From: Candidatus Woesearchaeota archaeon
Lineage (GTDB): Archaea; Nanobdellota; Nanobdellia; Woesearchaeales; UBA583
Assembly: GCA_027858315.1 (NCBI GenBank)
Contig: JAQICV010000072.1
Span: forward strand, 1-62,621
DNA: 62,621 nt
Direction: 5' to 3'
Part shown: piece by piece, positions 10,901 to 19,527 of the stretch
Position numbering within the stretch: position 1 is the first letter of the stretch
Layout: each line of letters starts with the position of its first letter
Translations under genes and position numbers: made by a program
Notes under the pieces: model-generated
What the model saw: the letters and a program-made list of their open reading frames with translations, nothing else
The model's database searches: none
What the model was told of the DNA's origin: nothing

Positions 10901-11183
10901 TAAGTTTTGTTTGAACTTTATTTTCAACAGGAAGTCCATGGACATCATAACCATCCCTTGCGTACACATCATATCCATGTAATCTTTTAAATCTTAAAAC
11001 ACTATCTTTTGTAGCCCAATTCCTTAAAAGTCCCATATGTACTTCACCTGTTGGAAATGGAGGACCATCTACATGAGTGTAGAGCTCATTGCCTTCATTC
11101 TTTTTTTGGACTTTATTATATATGTCTTTTTCTTCCCAAAATTTTAATATTTCTTCTTCGTATAGAAACTTGTCGTTAGTCAT
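7938..11183 (-). CDS. ileS: Isoleucyl-tRNA synthetase
   Basis: IleRS charges tRNA-Ile in the cytoplasm. The 1081-residue protein is full length for an archaeal or eukaryotic-type enzyme. The class I HIGH signature appears as HMGL at residues 49-52, and GYDVHGLPVE follows near 78-87, which is diagnostic for IleRS. An editing (CP1) domain with TTTPWTL lies near 220-230. KMSKSLGN lies near 643. A long helical anticodon-binding region fills the C-terminus. A TATA-like sequence about 28 bp upstream of the ATG (around 11211) indicates a leaderless start. It lies between two secreted-protein genes on the same strand but has its own promoter. Confidence 0.95.
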   Translation of the reverse strand: MTNDKFLYEEEILKFWEEKDIYNKVQKKNEGNELYTHVDGPPFPTGEVHMGLLRNWATKDSVLRFKRLHGYDVYARDGYDVHGLPVENKVQTKLNLKTVEDLKKFGEENFVKECKEYVKEIVNDMSTVRTRYGLWMNREQYQTSHPEYLSMAWRFFKKAQEKGQLYKDYKTVAWCPNDETTLSDYEIKDTYKNVDDPSIYIKFPLKKEYRTTNYEESFVIWTTTPWTLQSNMAIAMHPQLEYSKVLVELNGKKEVLITANALIEKVVEILSKQNEIKFLEVLETKVGAEYEGIKYDHIYLDDTPSQQEFVKLDNKHIHGIVLADFVTLGEGEDIFDKLEKKSYKHSNKQEGTVSEEKIQQKGKSEGSGLVHIAPGHGFDDYEVGKKYNLPIFCPVGPNGCFTEGKYDKQYFKDVDPIAIDYLKEKGFLLSSAMKNHRYPCCWRCKTPIVYRAADQWWIKRGDYTKDVIKANKNVHWTPNSARHSFDNLQEGAGDWAISRQRYWGIPLPIFEDEDGNYEVFGSKEELEERIGKTLNDIHRDDLKNIVIINKVSGKEMRSVPFIADVWFDSGCASFASHYNEGLDFNQIIEKYYPMNWITEGEDQVRGWFSSLFNVGYMITGKAPYNQVLFQGFVMDSEGKQKMSKSLGNGVGGNEAIDLWGADVTRYYLLSKKVPEEKFNFDRNEVTIVEGFFNTLDNVIKYMNVYLEEHEVRHPSLNISALDVEDKWILYSLNRTIQRFTSLFEKFKLSQAYKELEDFIVRDLSKTYLKLVKDRTEERDENLHIIFKEIIKTILILLSTATPFRAENLYKQTNLPNKKESIFLEHYPTVDELLIKEVESKGIDKNFELSQEIIQSVLNAREKAKIGVRWPLPQIDIISSKPLGENLKVFENLMKKLTNIPKINYDLNDVEINYIIKPNFAKLKQDFDNVQDAIKAINLSKHYISEDLKLGEIGGTYEGVKLDFEKHILKEIELKGEYTSSDFSNGSVILHTRQDEILLEEGYLREAIRRIQSLRKDLSLNKKDEIELSFSGSDEYFLELSQNWGSLISKKVGASNILQNAFENSQEFEIKGKKLTISIKSQ

Positions 11184-11246
11184 ATTATAAAAATAAATTA
11201 AATGATTTATATATTTTTTGAAAAATTTAAGAATTAATTATTATTA

Positions 11247-14200
11247 TTAACTGTAATCTGAACAATATATGATTTTCATTTTAACTTGTTCTCCATCAAT
11301 TAATACTGGATAATCTATTGAATGAATATTTTTACATTTCATATTACTTGTAATATATAATCTTTCAAATGTGAATCTTGATTGTCTAAATGGTCCATTT
11401 GGACATTTAATTTCATGAGATATGTTGAAGAAAGCCCATGAGTCTTCAACTAAATAATTACATTGGTCTGCTACATATTTCCCATCATCATAATCACCTG
11501 TTGCATTGAATTGGTAATAATTACAACCATTTAAATTCCTACATGCTGCAAGGAATCTATTTGGTGTAGGTTTTGCAGTACAGTCTGCTGCGCAAGCTGA
11601 ACCTTCATCAATTATTGTTACAATTTTTGTTTTTGGAGTTTCAGTATTTCCTGCATTGTCTGTAGAGAATACATTTATTTCTTTAATACATCCCCAAGTA
11701 TTTTCACAAGTTAATAGAATTTCTTTTGTGTATTCTGTGTAGTCTGCAGGATTGTTTGAACAATCAGTTGGATTATCTTTTATACAATAATAAGATTTAT
11801 CTATTCCTGAGCCTTGAAGTCCATCATCACCTATTACAGTTATTTTCATCGTATGAGCTAAGTAAGGATATGAGATGTCAGTTGTTGGAGATTCAGAATC
11901 ATCACCTAGATGTATCCAAATTCTATTGTCTTGATTATATCCACAATCACCAAATAAAGAAGGGTTTTGTTTGTCGTTAACAGAACCTAAACAGGAGTAG
12001 TTTCCATTCGGATTATCTTTTTGAATTTTCATATTCCAATAGATATTAGAATTGGATGTTGAAATTTGTACTAAGTTTGTTAGTGTTTCAGAGAGGTTCA
12101 TTAAACCTGCATTTTCATAGCTTGAAATGTTTAGAGTTTGAATGCCCGGTATTGCTGCTAAATTTTCAGTTAAGTGAGCTACACATACTTTGTAGAATGA
12201 AGTTGTTGGAGCGTAGATATTTGAGTCTGCTAGATCAGTTATGTCAAATAGATGCGCTTCATCTGCATTACATGAACCTTCTCTGTAATTGATTACTAAT
12301 TCTCCTTCATTGAATAGAATTGGTTCTTGAGTAATAATTATTACTCCTCCTTCTACATCTCCTGGAAGTTCGTATTCAATTTCTTCTGTTCCGTCGGATT
12401 CATTAAAATACCAACCAATTACTGGGTCTTTGTCTAATACAATTAATTGAGCACCACCATTGTTTATGAAATTTATTTCTGAATAATCAGCTGCTTGTGT
12501 TTTTGAGATTGTTTGATAAAGAGTAATATTTTTAGAGTCTCCTGTAGGAATTTCTAGTTTAATTTTAACTCTAGTTTTTCCTGGAACTGTTGTTGTGTCT
12601 AGTTCTTTTGTTATGTTTAATTTTGTCATTAGAGTGTATGATTTATCTACGAAATCAATTAATTCTTCTTTATTTTTTGTTAATGCAATTTGATGAGCAT
12701 TTAGAGCAATATATTCAGGTCTTATTGTTTCATTTTTTATATTTCCTCCATTTTTCATGATAATTATTTCTTTATCTTGAGTTGTAGGTAAAGTTATTAA
12801 TTCTTTTACTCCTGCCTCATTAATATAATAAGCATCTTTTGTTACATAATCAAATTCTATTTTATTTACTGTGTAAGTATCATCATAAGTTAAAGTTTGA
12901 AGTGTATCATCAATTTCAATATTTGCTAATTCTTCAGAAGGAAGAGGTCCGTAGTATTCTAAGTTACAGTAGCCGATTACTTTATCACTTCCAGAATCTT
13001 CATTTACACAAACATACCGATTAATTCCTGTATATATTGGAACTAACCCTGTAAGAATACTTACTAAACTTCCATAATTATTATAATCTAAACCACCACA
13101 AACTAATGAACCTTCTGAACTTCCCAAAGTACATGAAGTAGAATCTGCAATTGCTAAATAATCATCATTTGCCATTCCATCATCATCACACCGAATTGAA
13201 CTACCTTCAAATCTTGTTACAGGATTATTTCCCCAAATATTACTTCCTTCATCATCACAAGTCCCTTGAATATATAATGAATCTCCACCATCTAAGATTT
13301 CATGACCTGTTATTAAAGGAAATAAATCTAAAGAGAATGGAACTCCATCAGTATCATCATCTGAATTTGGGTCTGTGATTGTGAATGTGTTTATATCTTT
13401 AATTGAAGTATGAGTTAAAATTTCACCTAATAAATCTAAATTGTCATCCAAATCACATTTTCCATCTACAGGAATAATATTAATTGTTGAATTAAAATCA
13501 CCACAATAAGTTGTATCTAATTCACATCTAACATTTAAATTTTGAATTAATATGTTTAAATCAAATACTAATTCAGTAGGATGAGCTGAATCTTTTAATA
13601 AAATATAAGGAGTAATTCCTGAAAATGACAAAGTTGAGGAACCTGGAGCACCAAATCTTGGATCTTGAACCATATCAAAAGATAAAGGACTACTGAATTT
13701 ATTTTGCATTTTATCTAATACTTCTGAAGGCAAATAACCATTATAAGTATAGTAATCAATATCACTTCCATTATCTAAATCTCTAGGATATAGATAAAAT
13801 GTATGAATTCCATTTGTTACTTCAAGCATTGCAAAATTTTTCATGTAATAGTATTTATCCATTAAATGTGGAATTACAACTTCTTCATTTTGAATTTCAA
13901 TTCCTGATGAAGTTTGAAGAGAATTTAAATTGGAACTAATTCCCATATATCGTATTTCTTCTAGTATTTGGTTGTAATAAAATGTTCCTGCTTGAGGCTC
14001 ACATATTTGACCTATAGGAAGTTCGTAATATAATGGGTCTGTTGTAGTTTGTCTGTATTTAGTGAAAATTTCCGTAGGATAAGAATAAGGACCTATAAAA
14101 CTAAAATCAAAGGCTGCCTTTTTTAACACATAATCTTCATTATTCGAAGGAAAAATAAATATTCTTCCAAAATCAGAACTAGAAGCATAAATAATCGGAT

Positions 14201-14411
14201 TTTCTACTCCTGTAAGAAATGTTCCTCCAGAATCTAAAGGCATTAAAGAACCAGTATCTAAAATAGTCCAAGAAGAATCTGACTTCCAAGTTTCATAATT
14301 CCAGTCTTGATTTGACATAGTATAACTTACTTGATTCGCATATAAAAAATTTGTACTAACAAAAATTAAAAAGAATATCGTTATAAATTTAAAATAATTT
14401 AGCTTTTTCAT
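11247..14411 (-). CDS. Large secreted protein, Cys-containing, with Ca2+-binding-like Asp clusters
   Basis: The protein has 1054 residues and a clear signal peptide at 1-26 (hydrophobic core ITIFFLIFVSTNFLYA). There is no obvious C-terminal membrane anchor, so it is probably secreted or held at the surface by partners. Asp-rich stretches such as DPNSDDDTDGVPFSLD resemble thrombospondin type-3 or dockerin-like Ca2+ loops. Many Cys pairs suggest disulfides. A C-terminal segment (about 850-960) with CI.D...C..N and 'STDNAGN' resembles bacterial Ig-like repeats of surface proteins. It lies directly upstream of ileS on the same strand and belongs to the surface-protein cluster at 1-17 kb. Its precise role cannot be read from the sequence. 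Confidence 0.75.
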   Translation of the reverse strand: MKKLNYFKFITIFFLIFVSTNFLYANQVSYTMSNQDWNYETWKSDSSWTILDTGSLMPLDSGGTFLTGVENPIIYASSSDFGRIFIFPSNNEDYVLKKAAFDFSFIGPYSYPTEIFTKYRQTTTDPLYYELPIGQICEPQAGTFYYNQILEEIRYMGISSNLNSLQTSSGIEIQNEEVVIPHLMDKYYYMKNFAMLEVTNGIHTFYLYPRDLDNGSDIDYYTYNGYLPSEVLDKMQNKFSSPLSFDMVQDPRFGAPGSSTLSFSGITPYILLKDSAHPTELVFDLNILIQNLNVRCELDTTYCGDFNSTINIIPVDGKCDLDDNLDLLGEILTHTSIKDINTFTITDPNSDDDTDGVPFSLDLFPLITGHEILDGGDSLYIQGTCDDEGSNIWGNNPVTRFEGSSIRCDDDGMANDDYLAIADSTSCTLGSSEGSLVCGGLDYNNYGSLVSILTGLVPIYTGINRYVCVNEDSGSDKVIGYCNLEYYGPLPSEELANIEIDDTLQTLTYDDTYTVNKIEFDYVTKDAYYINEAGVKELITLPTTQDKEIIIMKNGGNIKNETIRPEYIALNAHQIALTKNKEELIDFVDKSYTLMTKLNITKELDTTTVPGKTRVKIKLEIPTGDSKNITLYQTISKTQAADYSEINFINNGGAQLIVLDKDPVIGWYFNESDGTEEIEYELPGDVEGGVIIITQEPILFNEGELVINYREGSCNADEAHLFDITDLADSNIYAPTTSFYKVCVAHLTENLAAIPGIQTLNISSYENAGLMNLSETLTNLVQISTSNSNIYWNMKIQKDNPNGNYSCLGSVNDKQNPSLFGDCGYNQDNRIWIHLGDDSESPTTDISYPYLAHTMKITVIGDDGLQGSGIDKSYYCIKDNPTDCSNNPADYTEYTKEILLTCENTWGCIKEINVFSTDNAGNTETPKTKIVTIIDEGSACAADCTAKPTPNRFLAACRNLNGCNYYQFNATGDYDDGKYVADQCNYLVEDSWAFFNISHEIKCPNGPFRQSRFTFERLYITSNMKCKNIHSIDYPVLIDGEQVKMKIIYCSDYS

Positions 14412-14464
14412 ATGAAAAATTCAAGAAAATAAATAATTAAATAAATGTATTAATTAAAAAGTAA

Positions 14465-14983
14465 TTAATCAAATCCAGGAGGAGGTGTAATTGTTGGTTC
14501 TTCAACTACTGGAGCAACTACTGTTGTTCCAACTGCTGTTGATTTATTATATTCTGGAAGTGAACCAAATGTGTTTGCACCAATGTATGCTTGAGTTCCG
14601 TTTTCTTTTAAAAAGTTTAAACCTAATTCTGCATTTTTGTGTTGAACTGCTAGAGATGTGTAACCATCTTCTTTTGCAAAGTCATAACCAATTCCTGCTT
14701 TTCCTAATGTGTCGCCATCTCCACCGAATACTTTTGCTTCAAAGGAAGGTTTGATTGAGTTAAGTCTGAAATAAAGACCTGCTTCTCCACCATATACAGC
14801 ATCTTCATCTTGAATTTTACCATATTGACCTACAACTCCTACTTGAGCTCCTTTAAAAAAAGATTTACTAATTGGAAATCTTACACTTGCACCTACTTGA
14901 GACTCTGATTGAGCCATACCTGGAGTTGCAGCAGCACCTAAGAATGCTAAAGCAACTAAACCTGTTTTAACTTTGTTTACCAT
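14465..14983 (-). CDS. Secreted beta-strand-rich protein resembling a small outer-membrane barrel
   Basis: The protein has 172 residues. Residues 1-24 are a bacterial-looking signal peptide (GLVALAFLGAAATPGMAQ). The mature part consists of alternating polar and hydrophobic strands rich in Gly and aromatics (GASVRFPIS, VGVVGQYGK, GEAGLYFRL, KAGIGYDFA, LGLNFL, AYIGANTFG), the pattern of amphipathic beta-barrel strands. A Pro/Val-rich tail follows (VVAPVVEEPTITPPPGFD). The start fits a TATA box near 15004-15013, about 26 bp upstream of the ATG. A barrel in a cell without a bacterial outer membrane would be odd; a soluble beta-sandwich or lipocalin-like fold is the alternative. Confidence 0.7.
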   Translation of the reverse strand: MVNKVKTGLVALAFLGAAATPGMAQSESQVGASVRFPISKSFFKGAQVGVVGQYGKIQDEDAVYGGEAGLYFRLNSIKPSFEAKVFGGDGDTLGKAGIGYDFAKEDGYTSLAVQHKNAELGLNFLKENGTQAYIGANTFGSLPEYNKSTAVGTTVVAPVVEEPTITPPPGFD

Positions 14984-15047
14984 TATAATCTTATAGATGA
15001 TTATTTATTTATAAACTTATCGTTTAATCTGTATCTTAGTAGTAGTA

Positions 15048-15065
15048 ACATACATAAGAGTATGT
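15048..15065 (-). terminator. Hairpin downstream of the nucleotidyltransferase gene
   Basis: A perfect 6-bp stem, ACATAC (15048-15053) with GTATGT (15060-15065), encloses a 6-nt loop. It lies 13 bp beyond the stop of the minus-strand nucleotidyltransferase gene. It may mark the transcript end, or it may be a chance hairpin in AT-rich DNA. Confidence 0.25.
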
Positions 15066-15077
15066 ATTAATTAGTTA

Positions 15078-15641
15078 TCAAATTAATTTAACTCCTTCTC
15101 TTAATATTGATGCAATTATTGGATCTTTTTTGTTTTTATAAAAAGTTCTTTTATCAAAATAATGTATTTCCAATTCAATTCCATATAGTTTATGTAATTT
15201 TTGAATTAAATTAGAAATCTCTTTTCTATTATCTTCTTTTTCGGAAAGTAAAGCTATATCTAAATCTGAATTTAATTTATAAGTTAATTTAGAATAAGAA
15301 CCAAATAAGTAAAGTTCAATATTCTTATAAGTTGTAAAAAAATCAACAGTATCTAAAACCATATAAAATACATTTAGAGGAATTTTTTTCAATCCAATAT
15401 ATTCTTTTGAAATCAAATCCATAATCTTTTTTAAATAAGAACTTTCAAAATTTAAAGAATAAAAATTTTTCTCTCTAATTAAAATTTTTGAATTAATTAA
15501 GATTAATAATGAACTATCTAAAGGAACATTATTTAATTTAGTTCTTTCTTGTATTTCTTTTCTATTAAACTTAGAACCAGGTGATAAATTAAATAAAAAT
15601 AATACTTTAATACAGTTTTGATTAAATAAGTTTGAAATCAT
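15078..15641 (-). CDS. Nucleotidyltransferase (MNT-type antitoxin) with N-terminal winged helix
   Basis: The 187-aa protein joins two domains. Residues 1-75 look like a winged helix (GSKFNRKEIQERTKLNN...), and residues 100-187 form a minimal nucleotidyltransferase. The latter carries the signature GSYSKLTYKLNSDLDIAL (about 112-130), i.e. GS followed by SDxD, plus a further acidic residue in IELEIHYF. In MNT/HEPN systems the nucleotidyltransferase AMPylates and silences the HEPN toxin. The HEPN gene lies immediately upstream with a single-base gap, as expected for a toxin-antitoxin operon. The fused DNA-binding domain suggests that this protein also regulates the operon. Confidence 0.8.
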   Translation of the reverse strand: MISNLFNQNCIKVLFLFNLSPGSKFNRKEIQERTKLNNVPLDSSLLILINSKILIREKNFYSLNFESSYLKKIMDLISKEYIGLKKIPLNVFYMVLDTVDFFTTYKNIELYLFGSYSKLTYKLNSDLDIALLSEKEDNRKEISNLIQKLHKLYGIELEIHYFDKRTFYKNKKDPIIASILREGVKLI

Positions 15642-15642
15642 T

Positions 15643-16134
15643 TTATTTTTCTACCTCCAATAAGATATTTATCTTTTCAATGAATGGATTGACTATTTCT
15701 TTAATAAAATTTTCAGCTTTCTTTTTGTACTCATCATGCATAAATTCTGAACCTGTAAAATATTGAGTTTTCACTCTTTCATTTTTTGCATCAAATAAAT
15801 CATTTGCTAAATATTTAAATTCAAAATAAGCTTGGTCAATTAATGCAAATATTTCTTTATCTTTTAAAATTTCATTCAAGACTTTGATAGTTGTAGAATG
15901 AACTTCAAACTCAACTTTTAAACCATAAGTTTTAACAATTAATAACTTACTGATGTCATGCATTGCATAATATCCTGAAATAATTGCCCACCTAGGAAAT
16001 TCATTTTTATTAAATTCAGAATGTTTTAAATTATCACCATAAGAAGAATTAAAGAAATTAATATACCTTTCAAGTTCCAAATCTCCAATTCTAGATAATT
16101 TTCCTTCTTCAATTAAAGTATTGATTTTTACCAT
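15643..16134 (-). CDS. HEPN-domain protein, probable toxin of the MNT/HEPN pair
   Basis: The all-helical 163-aa protein contains a segment typical of HEPN domains (SGYYAMHDISKLLIVKTYGLK, about 52-72) and a later LANDLFDAKNERVKTQYFTG. In RNase-type HEPNs the active site is Rx4-6H. Here R is followed by VKTQYF, so the His position is held by Tyr, as in many HEPN members paired with an MNT. It is the first gene of a two-gene operon with the nucleotidyltransferase. Its TATA box (16158-16166) is about 27 bp upstream, so the gene is leaderless. The toxin role is inferred from family and pairing. Confidence 0.75.
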   Translation of the reverse strand: MVKINTLIEEGKLSRIGDLELERYINFFNSSYGDNLKHSEFNKNEFPRWAIISGYYAMHDISKLLIVKTYGLKVEFEVHSTTIKVLNEILKDKEIFALIDQAYFEFKYLANDLFDAKNERVKTQYFTGSEFMHDEYKKKAENFIKEIVNPFIEKINILLEVEK

Positions 16135-16138
16135 TTAA

Positions 16139-16175
16139 TTGGTATAAATACTTGTTTATTTATAAATGTTACCAA
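16139..16175 (-). promoter_or_regulatory. HEPN/MNT operon promoter flanked by inverted TTGGTA/TACCAA half-sites
   Basis: TTGGTA at 16139-16144 and TACCAA at 16170-16175 are inverted repeats on either side of the TATA box TTTATAAAT (16158-16166) that drives the HEPN gene. This is a plausible operator for autoregulation by the winged-helix part of the nucleotidyltransferase. Confidence 0.45.
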
Positions 16176-16185
16176 AAAAGAATAA

Positions 16186-17094
16186 TTAATTAGTTATTTT
16201 AGGAATTGATATTGAACCAATTTTTTTGATTTTGTATTCGTATTCGAAGTTTCCTGAAGTTTTTGTTGTGAATGTGTCTTCATTTTCAATTGTTATTCTA
16301 CATTCAACTACTAAGTCTGAATTTCTACTAACTTTTAACTCATTTATACTTAGTTCTTTATCTCTCTTACTTTCTTCTTTTTGTAATCCTATACAATTAG
16401 AAGTTATATCCTCACTTCCAAATAAAATTGTCAATTCTCTAATTTCAACTGTAGTTTCATCTTCAGCAAGAGAACTTGATTTACCTCTATCTTCGAAATA
16501 ATATTCAAGTATATATTCGTTGTTCTCAATTCCTGGAACTAGTTTTATATCCGAGATTTGAAGAGGTGCTGCTTGTGAGACTTTGTCTAATTTATTTAAT
16601 TTAAACATTCCAAATTCTTCTATAAATTCTAAATTATTATTAAATAATGTTTCGTAATCGTATTTTACTTCGAGTAAATAGTCTAATTTTGTGTAGTCTT
16701 TGAAATCAAAATTGTCTGCAAAGAGTAGAGTTCCTGCAGCATCTCTTTCTTGATCATTGTATAGTTCTAATTCTCCTTGATTTCCAAATACTTTTTCTTC
16801 AAAACTATTTAAGCTCTCACTACTAAAATAACTATTTTGACCTTCAGATTGAATTGTGTATAAATCAACATTTGAAGGTGATAATTTTACAGGTTTTAAT
16901 CCTGAATTTCTAAAGTTTAATTCGTAAATTAGTTTTCTTTGTTTTATGTATCTATCATCAATTTTAAAATCAACTTCTAATCCATAACCTGAAGTTACTT
17001 GATCATCGGTTCCAGTTTTTCCCGAATTAGATCCACTACATCCAGATAAAACTAGAATTATTGTTAAAAAAAATGCAATTAAAAATTTTTTCAT
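16186..17094 (-). CDS. Predicted lipoprotein
   Basis: The 302-aa protein starts with a lipoprotein signal (hydrophobic stretch IAFFLTIILVLSGC, Cys at residue 19) followed by a Ser/Gly/Thr linker. The mature part looks like two beta-sandwich-like domains: one includes EVDFKIDDRYIKQRKLIYELNFRN, a typical extracellular sandwich strand pattern, and the second starts near 175 (APLQISDIKLVPGIEN). No enzyme motif is visible. It probably sits on the outer face of the membrane. It is followed on the same strand by the HEPN/MNT operon, which has its own promoter. Confidence 0.65.
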   Translation of the reverse strand: MKKFLIAFFLTIILVLSGCSGSNSGKTGTDDQVTSGYGLEVDFKIDDRYIKQRKLIYELNFRNSGLKPVKLSPSNVDLYTIQSEGQNSYFSSESLNSFEEKVFGNQGELELYNDQERDAAGTLLFADNFDFKDYTKLDYLLEVKYDYETLFNNNLEFIEEFGMFKLNKLDKVSQAAPLQISDIKLVPGIENNEYILEYYFEDRGKSSSLAEDETTVEIRELTILFGSEDITSNCIGLQKEESKRDKELSINELKVSRNSDLVVECRITIENEDTFTTKTSGNFEYEYKIKKIGSISIPKITN

Positions 17095-17268
17095 AGTTAT
17101 ATTTCAAACAAATTCATTTAAATAATTTGCCTATATTATTTTATAGCAACAACATAATTACTTTAGGATAAGGTCCAAAAGATTAAGGTTCTTAGAATAT
17201 TTTCTTCATTTTCTCAACAAAAAATAATTTTACAATAAAATATAACAACTCTTTAACTATAAACAATA

Positions 17269-17277
17269 TTTATAAAT
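17269..17277 (+). promoter_or_regulatory. TATA box deciding a leaderless start
   Basis: TTTATAAAT centred about 25 bp before the ATG at 17298 supports that ATG over the upstream in-frame TTG at 17286. Confidence 0.5.
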
Positions 17278-17297
17278 GATAAGTATTGAAAAATACT

Positions 17298-17906
17298 ATG
17301 TTTGAATTAGAGTTTATAGAACTTTTAAATAATTATAAAGAATTAACTGATGGTTATGAAAAGAATAAGACCAATAGTTCAATTATTAATATGGTTAAAC
17401 AAAACCCTAATGAATATCAAAAATTTACCTCAAGTTCTCTTTTAGCAGGAGAAAATAAAATTATTTTAGAAAATATTGAAAAACAAATAGAAGAAGAAAA
17501 AACAAAAGAACAATTCACTTCAAGTGATGATGTTTCAAATATTAGAAATTACTATATTAAATGGTTAGATTCTTATAAGTCTAATAATAATCAAGTTAAT
17601 GAAGTTTGTGAGAAAATTGTTAAAAGTTTACTTCATAGTTATTTTCAAAATAGATATACAATTATTGAAAAGATTTTAGAAGTAAAACAAGATGAAGAAT
17701 ATGAAGCTTTTAAATGGCATCTTAAGAATCAACTTCGAGCATATTTTGCAAATGAAATTCAAATTTATGTTGAGAGTGAGGAGTATAGTAAATTATCTTT
17801 TTTTAAAAGATATAGGAAAAAGGGTGAAGTTAAAAGTCTTTTATTAAAAATCGGAAATTATGATTTTAATAAAAAAAAGATTGCAGGAGTGATTGGAAAA
17901 GAGTGA
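17298..17906 (+). CDS. Hypothetical helical protein, first gene of a two-gene unit
   Basis: The product of about 202 aa (from the ATG at 17298; a TTG at 17286 is in frame but less well placed relative to the TATA box) is soluble, charged and mostly helical. It has no membrane segment and no motif that I recognise. The C-terminus is basic (FFKRYRKKGEVKSLLLK). Its last 14 bases overlap the start of the next gene, a membrane protein, so the two are probably translated together and may act together at the membrane. No function is assigned. Confidence 0.65.
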   Translation: MFELEFIELLNNYKELTDGYEKNKTNSSIINMVKQNPNEYQKFTSSSLLAGENKIILENIEKQIEEEKTKEQFTSSDDVSNIRNYYIKWLDSYKSNNNQVNEVCEKIVKSLLHSYFQNRYTIIEKILEVKQDEEYEAFKWHLKNQLRAYFANEIQIYVESEEYSKLSFFKRYRKKGEVKSLLLKIGNYDFNKKKIAGVIGKE

Positions 17907-19464
17907 TGATAAAAAAATTGAAAAAGAATTTAAAGAGATTAAAGAAATCTCTGATGGAATAGTTAATAATCAAAATTCATCAAAAAAAGAAACTGAACCA
18001 AAAGTAAAAAATAGTATTAAATTAAAACAATTCATTATCGGAGTATTGTATCTTACTTTTGTTTTATATTTTATTGGAAAATATAATTTTTTATGGTTTC
18101 AAGATGTAAATGCATTATTATACAATCTTCTTGCAAGTCTAATTGGAAGTGAAGGATATATTTTCGGTTTTACACTTTTACCTAAAGCAGGCGCATTAGG
18201 TTTGTTGTCTTTATGGATAGTTGGAGTTATGATTTATTTTAATTTTTTAATTGTTATGCCTCTTTCAATGATGTTTTATTTTAAAAAAGCACCTCAAGAA
18301 GTTGTTGGTTCTAATATCTTTTTTGAAGCAAAAATATCTTTAATTTTAATTATACCTTTAATAATTACAGTTATTGTTTCAGGTATGGCTGGAGGAGATT
18401 TTTGGGGAGGAGCTACAATTGCTGCAGAAGAAACTCAAGAGACTGCAATGAGTACTTGGGAAAAATTTTTATGTAATTTTAATACACAATGTTTACTTCA
18501 AAAACAAAATGCTGTTGATACTACAAATACTAATAAACAAGATTTTAGTTTAGTTTTACTTTCAAATTCATATAAGTCGACAATTAAAATAGAAGATTTT
18601 GCAGATGGAGAAGATATTAAATTTAAATATAAAGTTATGAGTTTGAATAATGCAATCAAGTTTGAAAAATTAGAATGCTATATTAACAATGTTAGAGGTG
18701 ATCCAGTTTATACTGAAATTTTAAATGAATTAATTGATACTGATGATGTTGCAGAAGAGAAAAGAATGCACTGCGATTTACAAGATATTAGTAGTGAAGA
18801 TTTAGAAGGTGATACTATTAAAGTTATTCCAGTTTTAACATATTCAATCCAGACAAGTTTGAAACATAGTATTCCTATTTTTAAGAAAGATTGTGATGAT
18901 ATGTCTAGTGCTGAGAAAAGAAAGTCAGATATTTTTGAAAATAGTAATGATGCAATTAAAGTTGAACCTGTTCATTATGCAAGTATGCCTATTACTATTG
19001 GCGCAAATTGTGATGAGGAAGAAGAGTATGAATTTTTATATACTATTATTAAGTCTGCAGGAATTATGTATGGTAAATTAAAAGGTATAGAAGTTTATAA
19101 TTATACAATACCTTCAATCTTTGAAACTGTTGATACAAATTTTAATGAATTAGTTCTTGCTAATGATGAAGATAAAGAAGAAAAAGCTTTTTTAGAATTT
19201 GATTTAAGATTAAATAAAGAAAGTATTGAGAAAGAGTATAGTGAAGTGAAAATTACAATGGATGTTAAAACTCTTCTTGAGAAAAAAAATACACTTACAA
19301 TTTATATTGCAAAACCATTAACTGATGATGAAGCTCCACAAAACTCAAATCCTGAAGAAGTTGTTATTGTTGATAATTCTCAAACAACAAATGAAGGTAC
19401 AGCTCCAATTTCTGAAGAGAATACTTTGTCTGAAGAGAATCCAGAAGATACAGTTCAAGCATAA
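17893..19464 (+). CDS. Polytopic membrane protein with large C-terminal domain
   Basis: The frame gives 523 aa from a TTG at 17893; there is no closer in-frame ATG, and AGGAG at 17885-17889 sits just upstream. A charged N-terminal segment of about 40 residues is followed by four hydrophobic segments (starting near residues 43, 75, 103 and 151). A large, mostly polar domain of about 340 residues follows, containing several Cys (CNFNTQC, CYINN, KKDCDD, GANCDEE). The acidic tail is rich in Glu, Asn and Thr. The large domain may lie outside the cell, with disulfides. It overlaps the upstream gene by 14 bases. The family is unknown. Confidence 0.65.
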   Translation: MEKSDDKKIEKEFKEIKEISDGIVNNQNSSKKETEPKVKNSIKLKQFIIGVLYLTFVLYFIGKYNFLWFQDVNALLYNLLASLIGSEGYIFGFTLLPKAGALGLLSLWIVGVMIYFNFLIVMPLSMMFYFKKAPQEVVGSNIFFEAKISLILIIPLIITVIVSGMAGGDFWGGATIAAEETQETAMSTWEKFLCNFNTQCLLQKQNAVDTTNTNKQDFSLVLLSNSYKSTIKIEDFADGEDIKFKYKVMSLNNAIKFEKLECYINNVRGDPVYTEILNELIDTDDVAEEKRMHCDLQDISSEDLEGDTIKVIPVLTYSIQTSLKHSIPIFKKDCDDMSSAEKRKSDIFENSNDAIKVEPVHYASMPITIGANCDEEEEYEFLYTIIKSAGIMYGKLKGIEVYNYTIPSIFETVDTNFNELVLANDEDKEEKAFLEFDLRLNKESIEKEYSEVKITMDVKTLLEKKNTLTIYIAKPLTDDEAPQNSNPEEVVIVDNSQTTNEGTAPISEENTLSEENPEDTVQA

Positions 19465-19527
19465 TTTTTTCAAAACATTTTTAAAACATATTGAATATTT
19501 CTTTATTACAAGTTACTATTTTCTTAT

